5,334 nucleotides of DNA, taken from positions 1-5,334 of the forward strand of contig JAFSFU010000153.1 of assembly GCA_017435025.1 (NCBI GenBank), read 5' to 3'. The notes under the pieces were generated by a model. The model had not been told where the DNA came from. It did not search any database and saw only the letters and a list, made by a program, of their open reading frames with translations. The stretch is from Lachnospiraceae bacterium. Its GTDB lineage: Bacteria > Bacillota_A > Clostridia > Lachnospirales > Lachnospiraceae. The position numbers and the translations under genes are program-made. Positions 1 to 5,071 of this stretch are shown piece by piece; within the stretch, counting starts at the first letter, position 1, and every line of letters begins with the position of its first letter.

Positions 1-199
1 CGGCAATACATCCATTTCCCACAAGGCAACTCTGCTTGCGGGAAAGGTTCTTGCAGCAACTGCCATCGATCTGATCGAGAAACCGGATATATTACAGGAG
101 GCGAAAGACGAGTATGACGCAAAAATGAAACGTTACGGCGGATATTTCTGTCCGGTTCCTGCAGATGCAGTTCCGGCAGTTCCGGGTGAGAAGATGTAG
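1..199 (+). CDS. M20-family amidohydrolase/peptidase, C-terminal fragment
   Basis: The reading frame is open from base 2 to the TAG at 197-199 and gives the last 65 residues of a protein that begins before the window. The fragment starts Gly-Asn-Thr-Ser-Ile-Ser-His-Lys, then a helix rich in Ala and Leu (LLAGKVLAATAIDLI), and ends in a Pro-rich tail. This resembles the end of M20 metallopeptidases of the AbgB/amidohydrolase type, which hydrolyse amide bonds of N-acyl amino acids or aminobenzoyl-glutamate in the cytoplasm. In that family a late His before such a helix is a metal ligand, so the His at fragment residue 7 may be it; this is inference from memory of the family. The metal-binding core lies outside the window, so the substrate cannot be judged. 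A terminator follows 22 bases after the stop, making this probably the last gene of its transcript. Confidence 0.7.
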   Translation, partial: GNTSISHKATLLAGKVLAATAIDLIEKPDILQEAKDEYDAKMKRYGGYFCPVPADAVPAVPGEKM

Positions 200-221
200 G
201 AGATAAAAAAATTTTGGAAAG

Positions 222-259
222 AAGCTGTCTGGAGCGGAATGCTCCGGATGGCTTTTTTT
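222..259 (+). terminator. Intrinsic terminator after the M20 amidohydrolase
   Basis: A 14-bp stem (222-235 with 241-254, including three G-T wobble pairs) encloses the five-base loop GGAAT and runs straight into seven Ts (253-259). This is a textbook Rho-independent terminator and separates the amidohydrolase from the transporter operon. Confidence 0.9.
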
Positions 260-385
260 GCGTCTTTTTAACTATTCAAAATAACTATACAATCACATAG
301 CAATATTCAAATATTCAATTGGAGAATTATGAAAAACCATGGTAAAGTCTGTCGTGGAACATAAGGAATTTATGAGGTACGTATT
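260..385 (+). promoter_or_regulatory. AT-rich leader of the transporter operon with short direct repeats
   Basis: This 126-base gap must hold the operon promoter, because a terminator lies just upstream. The heptamer TATTCAA occurs three times (273-279, 304-310, 312-318) and TAACTAT twice (269-275, 282-288). TATACA at 286-291 is a possible -10 box, but no good -35 lies at the right distance, so the promoter position is uncertain. No S-box, T-box or other riboswitch that I recognise is visible, although such leaders are common before true methionine transporters of Firmicutes. The ATPase ribosome binding site GAGGT is at 374-378, seven bases before the ATG. Confidence 0.4.
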
Positions 386-1204
386 ATGGTTGAAATTGTT
401 GGGGTTAATAAATCGTTTGAAAATACTTCTGTGTTACAGGATATTAACCTGACTATTCAGGATCGTGAAGTGTTTGGCCTGGTTGGTCCAAGTGGTGTTG
501 GAAAATCTACCCTACTGAACTGCTTAATTGGTCTGGAAACTTATCAATCCGGAAGTATTTCTATTGACGGTGTGAAACTGGAGACTTTATCAGATCTTCA
601 GATGAGACAGTTTCGAAAGAATATGGGAATGATTTTCCAGAACTTTTCTCTGATTGGCAGAAAAGATGTCTTTCATAACATTGCTCTGCCGATGGAATGT
701 TGGAATTATTCCAAAGGTGAGATCAAAGAGCGAGTGGAAGAGCTGGCGGAACTGACAGGGATTAAGGACAAACTGAAAAATCGTCCGTCAGAACTTAGCG
801 GTGGCCAGAAACAGAGAGTTGCCATTGCGAGAGCGCTGACCATGAATCCAAAGTATCTTCTGTGTGATGAATGCACATCAGCATTGGATCCAAAGTCGAC
901 TATAGCGATCTTAGATCTTTTGAAGGATCTGCAGAATCATTTTGGAATTACAATCATCGTGGTAACCCACGAGATGGCAGTTGTTCAAAGTCTCTGCAAT
1001 CGTATGGCAATTCTGGATGCCGGAAAAGTTTCCCTTGTGGGAGATGTTCAGGAAATCTTCCTTAATAAACCGGAACAGTTAAAAGCCCTTATCGGTGAAG
1101 ATGACAGAAAGATTTCCATTACGATGGATGTACAGGATTTTGCCGCGATTCGTGGAGTGCTCGATAAAAACGGTACAAATTACAGGGTGTCAGGAGGTGT
1201 GTAA
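386..1204 (+). CDS. ABC transporter ATP-binding protein, MetN-like but lacking the NIL domain
   Basis: This 272-residue cytoplasmic ATPase should power uptake through the permease encoded next to it. All nucleotide-binding motifs are present: Walker A GPSGVGKST (34-42), Q-loop Gln85, signature LSGGQ (137-141), Walker B ending in Asp161-Glu162, D-loop SALD (165-168) and switch His195. The sequence follows the MetN subgroup, and the MetI/MetQ-type neighbours agree. Canonical MetN is about 340 residues because a C-terminal NIL/ACT domain binds methionine and shuts the transporter down. Here only about 40 residues follow the ATPase core, so that domain is absent. The start is set by GAGGT at 374-378, and no in-frame alternative start lies close upstream. 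The 3' end carries the ribosome binding site of the next gene. ATPase function is certain; the transported substrate is not. Confidence 0.93.
   Translation: MVEIVGVNKSFENTSVLQDINLTIQDREVFGLVGPSGVGKSTLLNCLIGLETYQSGSISIDGVKLETLSDLQMRQFRKNMGMIFQNFSLIGRKDVFHNIALPMECWNYSKGEIKERVEELAELTGIKDKLKNRPSELSGGQKQRVAIARALTMNPKYLLCDECTSALDPKSTIAILDLLKDLQNHFGITIIVVTHEMAVVQSLCNRMAILDAGKVSLVGDVQEIFLNKPEQLKALIGEDDRKISITMDVQDFAAIRGVLDKNGTNYRVSGGV
1192..1197 (+). promoter_or_regulatory. Ribosome binding site AGGAGG of the permease, inside the ATPase gene
   Basis: A full AGGAGG lies in the last codons of the ATPase gene, ten bases before the permease ATG. The two genes are only three bases apart, which points to translational coupling and a fixed subunit ratio. 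Confidence 0.85.
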
Positions 1205-1207
1205 AAA

Positions 1208-1891
1208 ATGGAAGCAATCAAACTTGCATTGGAAAATACTAATTTAATGCGCTATCTTCCAAACGTTATTTTACCTGCAATCGGTGATACACTGGTTATG
1301 GTGCTGGTTTCCGCAGTGCTTTCTATTGTATTCGGAATCCTGCTGGGTATTGTCCTCGTTATGACTGCTGAGAATGGATTGTCTCCGCAACCGGTTGTTC
1401 ATGCTGTGTTGGGAAAGGCAACCGATATTATTCGTTCTTTTCCGATGATGATTCTGATTGTAGCAATAGCTCCGATTACCAGATTTTTTATCGGAACAAA
1501 AATTGGTGTAAAGGCTGCAATCTTTGCGATAACGATCGGTAGTACACCGTTTGCTACCAGAATGACAGAAAATGCTTTGAATACGGTTGATCCGCAGCTG
1601 ATTAAGATGGCTCGTTCCATTGGAGCTTCCAAGAGACAGATTATTTTTAAGGTCATGTTAGTGGAGGCACTGCCGGTTCTGGTTTCCAATTTTACGATCA
1701 TGATGATCAATATGCTGAATACTTCTGCGATGGCAGGTGCAGTTGGTGCCGGTGGTCTGGGTGCGGTTGCCCTGACATACGGATATCAGCGTTTTGACTA
1801 CGCGATCATGTATTTTATTGTTATTATTTTGATATTACTTGTTATGTGTATTCAGGGAATCGGTAACAAGCTATATAAATTAACTAAATAG
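1208..1891 (+). CDS. ABC transporter permease, MetI-like
   Basis: This 227-residue inner-membrane protein has the usual size of MetI-type permeases (about 217 residues) and would form a homodimer forming the translocation path. Hydrophobic segments fall near residues 20-52, 74-95, 100-116, 156-180 and 198-219, fitting the five-helix MetI fold. The cytoplasmic coupling (EAA) loop is clear around residues 120-155: Thr-Glu-Asn-Ala-Leu, Val-Asp-Pro, then Ala-Arg-Ser-Ile-Gly-Ala-Ser and Glu-Ala-Leu-Pro. The family hallmark after it, AGAVGAGGLG (176-185) followed by YGYQRF (191-196), is also present. Start choice rests on AGGAGG ten bases upstream. It is cotranscribed with the ATPase before it and the lipoprotein after it. 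Assignment to the methionine-type permease family is secure; the family also moves other small substrates, so methionine is not implied. Confidence 0.92.
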   Translation: MEAIKLALENTNLMRYLPNVILPAIGDTLVMVLVSAVLSIVFGILLGIVLVMTAENGLSPQPVVHAVLGKATDIIRSFPMMILIVAIAPITRFFIGTKIGVKAAIFAITIGSTPFATRMTENALNTVDPQLIKMARSIGASKRQIIFKVMLVEALPVLVSNFTIMMINMLNTSAMAGAVGAGGLGAVALTYGYQRFDYAIMYFIVIILILLVMCIQGIGNKLYKLTK

Positions 1892-1912
1892 GTAAAGGAA
1901 AGGTAAAGGAAA
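1891..1912 (+). repeat. Perfect 11-bp tandem duplication carrying the lipoprotein ribosome binding site
   Basis: GGTAAAGGAAA occurs twice back to back (1891-1901 and 1902-1912), starting on the last base of the permease stop codon and ending directly before the lipoprotein ATG. It gives several purine-rich Shine-Dalgarno choices. AAAGG at 1899-1903, across the junction, has the best spacing at nine bases; AAAGG in the second copy sits only three bases from the ATG. Confidence 0.9.
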
Positions 1913-2830
1913 ATGAAAAAGAGAGTATTAAGTGGATTACTTGCTGTAGGAATGGTATGTGCACTGTTAGCCGGATGCGGAAGCAAAGCTGAAGAGACAA
2001 CAGCAGCGGCAACTGAAGCGGCAACAGAAGCTAAAACAGAAGCAGCGGAGACAGAAGCGGCAGAGACAGAGGCAGCGGCAACAGATGCTCCGGAAGTAAT
2101 TAAGGTTGCCGGCACAGGCGTTTCTGAGGTTTTCTATCAGGCTTTAAAAGAAAAATATGAAGGCATGGGCTACAAAACCGAGTTTATTGCATTTGATTCC
2201 AACCCGGTTTGCTTAGAGGCATGTGCAAGCGGCGAGACCAATGTATCTTTAGGTCAGCAGGTTAAGTTTGCTTATAGCTACAATGAAAACAATGGTGCAA
2301 ACCTGGATATGGTGAAGCCGTATGCAATGTTTACAGGTATTGGTCTTTATTCTGAACAGTATGCATCTGTTGATGAAATTCCGGAAGGTTCTCAGATCGC
2401 AGTTATGAATGATGCGGTTAATGAGGATGTTGCATTAAGAATTCTCGAAGCCGCAGGTCTGATCAAATTAGCAGAAGATGTTGATCTTGTTACAGTTGCG
2501 GATATCGTAGAAAATCCGAAGAACCTGGAAATCATGGAAATGGATCAGGCTCAGACTGTTACTGCCCTTACTGACATGGCAGCAGCATGCTGCTGGTTTA
2601 CACATATGTCCGCAGCAGGTAAGGATCCGTCCACATATCTTGTAAGAGAAGATGTTATGGTGAACTATCCGATGGGTGTTATCGTTAATGGTGAAGATGC
2701 GACATCTGAGTGGGCAGTTGCTATGGCAGAATGCTTCCGCGATGCAGATGTACAGGCAGCAATTAACGAGGTATATCCGAACGTATTCGAATTCTATACA
2801 AGTGATGATCAGGTGGATTTAACAAAGTAA
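1913..2830 (+). CDS. NlpA/MetQ-family substrate-binding lipoprotein with a divergent ligand pocket
   Basis: This 305-residue lipoprotein should capture the substrate outside the membrane and deliver it to the permease. The signal peptide (Lys2-Lys3-Arg4, hydrophobic core, lipobox Leu-Ala-Gly-Cys at 19-22) predicts lipidation on Cys22. Residues 25-59 are a low-complexity linker of Ala, Thr and Glu, typical of clostridial lipoproteins. The binding domain runs from about 62 to 305 and resembles NlpA/MetQ, most clearly at AGLIKL (181-186) and VENPKNLEIMEM (199-210). The regions that hold methionine in MetQ differ: the Phe/His-containing stretch after the first domain is replaced around 110-119, the usual Asn-Arg-x-Arg motif reads VNEDV (169-173), and the usual INxxYA motif is replaced by CCWFTHM (226-232). 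Family membership is firm; methionine as ligand is doubtful. Confidence 0.9.
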   Translation: MKKRVLSGLLAVGMVCALLAGCGSKAEETTAAATEAATEAKTEAAETEAAETEAAATDAPEVIKVAGTGVSEVFYQALKEKYEGMGYKTEFIAFDSNPVCLEACASGETNVSLGQQVKFAYSYNENNGANLDMVKPYAMFTGIGLYSEQYASVDEIPEGSQIAVMNDAVNEDVALRILEAAGLIKLAEDVDLVTVADIVENPKNLEIMEMDQAQTVTALTDMAAACCWFTHMSAAGKDPSTYLVREDVMVNYPMGVIVNGEDATSEWAVAMAECFRDADVQAAINEVYPNVFEFYTSDDQVDLTK

Positions 2831-2847
2831 TCTTTCTGTATGAGTTT

Positions 2848-2853
2848 GGGGTG
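2848..2853 (+). promoter_or_regulatory. Ribosome binding site GGGGTG of the DUF169 gene
   Basis: GGGGTG lies seven bases before the ATG at 2861 and fixes the start. The gap from the lipoprotein stop is only 30 bases and contains no hairpin or T-tract, so the DUF169 gene belongs to the same transcript. Confidence 0.65.
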
Positions 2854-2860
2854 AAAACTG

Positions 2861-3640
2861 ATGAATGAACTGTGGTTGGATTCGATTAAGAAACTGTATT
2901 GTGCGCTGGAATTAGGAAGACGTGCTGTAGGTGTAAAGTTATTTCGAACAGAAGCGGAGTTTGAAGCTGCTGAAGCAGTTTCATTAAAACGGCCGATCAA
3001 TTACTGTCAGATGGTAGCAGCTGCAACCAATGGAAACTGCATTAAAGCAAAAAAAAATGATTTTAAATGCAAGAGCGGTGAACGAGTACTGGGAATTGAT
3101 CCGGCAGACCCAAAGAACAGTCAGGGAGAAAACTGGGCTCGTTTGGGATTATATAAGGATGCTGAAACCTCCGGAACAATAAGAAAAGAACTGGTATATC
3201 TGACAGAGCCATGCTATGGACTGATGGTTGCTCCGATAGAAAAACTGAATGAGATTCCGGATGCAGTTATTCTGATTGTAAATGCCTATAATTCTATGAG
3301 ATTGCTGCAGGGATATGCTTATTCTTATGGCATGCCAAAATCCATCAACATGATTGGAAACCAGGCAATCTGTTTAGAATGTACAGCACGCCCAATCGGT
3401 ATCAAGGATCTGAATACGTCCATGCTTTGTATCGGAACCAGACACCGAGCTGGTTGGAAAGATGATGAAATGGCGGTTGGCATTCCTGGCGAACAGTTCA
3501 TTGATGTTGTCAATGGTTTGATGAATACATTAAACCAGATGGAGAATGATTCCAATAAAAAAATAATCGAAGAGAAATTCAAGAAAGAAGATATTCCTTT
3601 TACAATTCGATATGGATACAATTATTATATGGATTGCTAG
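2861..3640 (+). CDS. DUF169 (COG2043) family protein, cysteine-rich, function unknown
   Basis: The 259-residue product has no signal peptide and no membrane segment, so it should be cytoplasmic. It matches the DUF169 pattern as I know it: an N-terminal VGVKL segment (23-27), a Tyr-Cys-Gln-Met-Val-x-x-Ala motif (48-55), a mid-protein Glu-Pro-Cys-Tyr-Gly-Leu (116-121) followed by Pro125 and Pro133, then CLECTARP (171-178) and LCIGTRHRAG (189-198), with PGEQF (209-213) near the end. Cysteines are at 14, 49, 60, 70, 118, 171, 174, 190 and 259. The number and spacing, including a CxxC at 171-174, would suit metal or cluster binding or thiol chemistry, but no reaction is established for the family that I know of. 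It is the last gene of the transporter operon, so a role in handling or sensing the imported compound is inferred. It is followed by AT-rich noncoding DNA. Confidence 0.82.
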   Translation: MNELWLDSIKKLYCALELGRRAVGVKLFRTEAEFEAAEAVSLKRPINYCQMVAAATNGNCIKAKKNDFKCKSGERVLGIDPADPKNSQGENWARLGLYKDAETSGTIRKELVYLTEPCYGLMVAPIEKLNEIPDAVILIVNAYNSMRLLQGYAYSYGMPKSINMIGNQAICLECTARPIGIKDLNTSMLCIGTRHRAGWKDDEMAVGIPGEQFIDVVNGLMNTLNQMENDSNKKIIEEKFKKEDIPFTIRYGYNYYMDC

Positions 3641-3688
3641 GAAGTTGATATTTCGTGCAGTGATGTAAGTTTTATCATTTTATTATAA

Positions 3689-3877
3689 GATTATAAAGTA
3701 AATGCAGTATTTTCAAACATGTTTCGTTTTCGGATTTTGTCCGTGCATCGATAATCAGCTGCTCGGCTAACTCGCTCCTACGGAGCTTAGACAGAGCGGC
3801 GCAGATGAAATTAGCACAGACAAAATCTCGAAAGCCTCGCAAATCGTTTGAAGGATACTGCATTTATTTTTATAATC
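3689..3877. repeat. Long imperfect palindrome (about 189 bp), possible MITE-like or terminator-like element
   Basis: The ends form inverted repeats: GATTAT plus TAAATGCAGTAT on the left (3689-3710) matches ATACTGCATTTA plus ATAATC on the right (3855-3877), with a perfect 12-bp core at 3699-3710/3855-3866. Complementarity continues inwards: TTCAAAC (3712-3718) with GTTTGAA (3846-3852), TTTCGGATTTTGTCCGTGC (3728-3746) with 3814-3833 apart from one mismatch and one bulge, CAGCTGC (3756-3762) with GCAGATG (3801-3807) apart from one mismatch, and the centre GCTCC-TAC-GGAGC (3774-3786). The whole element can fold into one long rod with small bulges. The core is richer in G+C than its surroundings, which suggests an inserted palindromic unit. 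The right arm runs into TTTATTTTTA, so it may also end the operon transcript. No target-site duplication is obvious. Confidence 0.8.
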
Positions 3878-3908
3878 CACTAATTGAATATAATAGAAGC
3901 TTGATATT

Positions 3909-4135
3909 AGTATCCATAGAAAATTTCTTATTTATGAGATACTTAAATATGTCATTTTTACTGGATTAGTGGTATCAAAGTATCTATGTGTAAAAACAAG
4001 ATTCTAATATACCTAAAACGAGTGTTTTGCGGTATCTGGGACCTTCTTTTTTCTCATAAGATACTTTAACAAAACGATTTGCTATTTTTCGAAATTTATA
4101 GTATATATTATTATAAAATTTTCATATAGATACTT
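3909..4135. repeat. Dispersed AGATACTT/AAGTATCT motifs
   Basis: The octamer AGATACTT appears at 3937-3944, 4059-4066 and 4128-4135, and its reverse complement AAGTATCT at 3978-3985. Shorter relatives are AGTATC (3909-3914), GGTATC (3971-3976) and GGTATCT (4031-4037). In several copies the flank resembles CATA before AGATACTT. Opposite copies could pair in alternative ways. Whether they are binding sites, RNA structure or relics of a decayed repeat cannot be told. Confidence 0.5.
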
Positions 4136-4179
4136 CCAACGTGTTTTGAGTTTATTATGATATTCGATTGAGTAAAGAT

Positions 4180-4284
4180 AAAAAGAGCCATCTAATGGAA
4201 AACCTCTTATTTTGTAAATGATAGGCTAAACGAAGGCAGTTGGCCGTATTTACAGAATAAGCGATTTTCTATAGATGGTTTTTT
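4180..4284. terminator. Long hairpin with T-tracts on both sides, probable bidirectional terminator
   Basis: CCATCTA (4188-4194) pairs with TAGATGG (4272-4278); TGGAAAA (4196-4202) pairs with TTTTCTA (4265-4271); after a 3x3 internal loop, CTTATTTTGTAAAT (4206-4219) pairs along its whole length with 4248-4261; GGCTAA (4224-4229) closes the tip with TTGGCC (4240-4245). Six Ts follow on the plus strand (4279-4284) and five As precede it (4180-4184), which are Ts on the minus strand. It sits between the DUF169 and peptidase genes, which converge on it, so it should stop both. The stem is much longer than an ordinary terminator. Confidence 0.8.
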
Positions 4285-4306
4285 ATTTATTCAATAAAAT
4301 ATCAAC

Positions 4307-4894
4307 CTACTCCGGCTTCTTTCTCGCAAACAGATAGAATCCCGGATTACGATTGTCTGTATCCTGCGCCAGAACTTCCGGTGCGCAGTACACAAACGGG
4401 GCATCCACACGAACTTTGCCCTGTCGGCCTTCTTCTTCATATTTGCCTTCTTTATAGGATGGATCCAGAATGCAGATGGAGTCTTTGTCGGCAGAGAGAA
4501 GGAAGATATAGTGACCGCCGTGGGAGAAAACGCCGGTATAACCTTCACGGTCACCACCCACGTTTGCAATAACACTTCCTCCATTCTGGAGATGGCGCAT
4601 AGCTGTTTTTACGCTGTTGGTGGTTTTGAAATCCAGGTTGAACATATCTGCAACAATCGGACCAAGGATTTTCAGGTTTGTGCCAGGTGTCAGATTTGCC
4701 TTGTTTTTGATGGAAAGAGAGATTAAACGCTTAAGGGAAATCGTCTTTGTTGTCAGATGCTCGACCATCATAGCAAGAGAGCAGAGACCGCAGCCGGCTT
4801 CCTTAATGGACATGTTCACAAATTTGCTGTCCGGATTGCTGACGTCAGTCGGATAAGGGATATGTGGGTATTCTAATTGATTTAAATATTTCAT
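4307..4894 (-). CDS. C39-like papain-fold cysteine peptidase
   Basis: The 195-residue product has a C39-like (Peptidase_C39_2) layout. A Cys box AGCGLCSLAMM (33-43) supplies the likely catalytic Cys35, GGHYIFLL (126-133) the His128, and LDPSY (143-147) the Asp144. The usual Pro/Thr after the Cys-Gly pair is Leu37-Cys38 here. There is no signal peptide or transmembrane segment, and no ABC transporter domain or double-glycine precursor gene nearby, so this is not an evident bacteriocin exporter peptidase. It may act in the cytoplasm on an unknown protein or peptide, or use the fold for another reaction. The start is supported by AGGAGG nine bases upstream, and a promoter lies just before that. 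It is a single-gene unit, transcribed away from the HAD gene and ending at the shared hairpin terminator. Fold assignment is likely; substrate unknown. Confidence 0.78.
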   Translation of the reverse strand: MKYLNQLEYPHIPYPTDVSNPDSKFVNMSIKEAGCGLCSLAMMVEHLTTKTISLKRLISLSIKNKANLTPGTNLKILGPIVADMFNLDFKTTNSVKTAMRHLQNGGSVIANVGGDREGYTGVFSHGGHYIFLLSADKDSICILDPSYKEGKYEEEGRQGKVRVDAPFVYCAPEVLAQDTDNRNPGFYLFARKKPE

Positions 4895-4903
4895 ATACAG
4901 ATA

Positions 4904-4909
4904 CCTCCT
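4904..4909 (-). promoter_or_regulatory. Ribosome binding site AGGAGG of the C39-like peptidase
   Basis: On the minus strand AGGAGG is followed by nine bases and then the ATG at 4894-4892. This is a strong consensus site and decides the start. Confidence 0.88.
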
Positions 4910-4919
4910 TTATATTGAT

Positions 4920-4948
4920 ATTATTACGGCTGTAGATAAAAATGTCAA
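4920..4948 (-). promoter_or_regulatory. Sigma-A type promoter for the C39-like peptidase
   Basis: Reading the minus strand, a perfect TTGACA (4948-4943) is followed after 17 bases by AATAAT (4925-4920), five of six matches to the -10 consensus. The -10 box lies about ten bases before the AGGAGG, so the 5' untranslated leader is very short. Confidence 0.72.
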
Positions 4949-4992
4949 GAAATAGCAAAGATTTTCCAGAAGAAAAGGTTTATAAGAAAGTG

Positions 4993-5005
4993 TTTATCAG
5001 ATAAA
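4993..5005. promoter_or_regulatory. Perfect 13-bp palindrome TTTATC-A-GATAAA, possible operator
   Basis: This short dyad lies in the 177-base divergent spacer between the peptidase and HAD genes. One central base is too small for an RNA loop, so a DNA-binding dimer site would be the likelier role. Such AT-rich dyads also arise by chance. Confidence 0.25.
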
Positions 5006-5071
5006 ATGTTATGTAGGGAAAAATTGCAGGATAATTAAAGCGAATAAATACATATAAGGAATGGGAATACT

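Larger units (their letters stand above)
3641..4306. other. AT-rich intergenic region between convergent genes
   Basis: This 666-base stretch has no ORF with a credible ribosome binding site and protein-like composition. It contains the palindrome at 3689-3877, a group of GTATCT/AGATAC motifs at 3909-4135, and the bidirectional hairpin terminator at 4180-4284. The part between the two hairpins is very AT-rich and could be decayed sequence or an untranslated regulatory region. Confidence 0.75.

Noticed and set aside
260..385. SAM (S-box) riboswitch or T-box expected before a methionine-type transporter
   Set aside because: The leader is short, contains no recognisable conserved core or terminator hairpin, and is largely AT-rich with short repeats.
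1988..2089. Coding microsatellite in the lipoprotein linker as a phase-variation tract
   Set aside because: The Ala/Thr/Glu codon repeats are imperfect and in-frame, so slippage would alter linker length and not switch the gene off.
1852..2115. Minus-strand ORF rich in Ala, Ser and Val
   Set aside because: It is the antisense of the Ala/Thr/Glu linker and signal peptide of the lipoprotein gene; the composition reflects the repetitive linker codons.
3675..3863. Minus-strand 62-codon ORF in the intergenic region
   Set aside because: It lies almost wholly within the long palindrome, has no ribosome binding site seen upstream, and its codons simply read one face of the inverted repeat.
3986..4069. 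27-codon plus-strand frame starting next to AAGTATCT
   Set aside because: There is no usable Shine-Dalgarno sequence and the frame spans the AT-rich motif cluster; no support for expression.
4291..4584. Other frames overlapping the peptidase gene, including plus-strand frames at 4381-4572, 4511-4726 and 4617-4856
   Set aside because: They have no ribosome binding site or family motifs, whereas the 4307-4894 minus frame has a promoter, AGGAGG and catalytic motifs.
5024..5035. Promoter for the HAD gene (GATAAT at 5030-5035 as -10)
   Set aside because: The -10-like box is reasonable, but no TTGACA-like box lies 16-18 bases upstream, so the position could not be supported.
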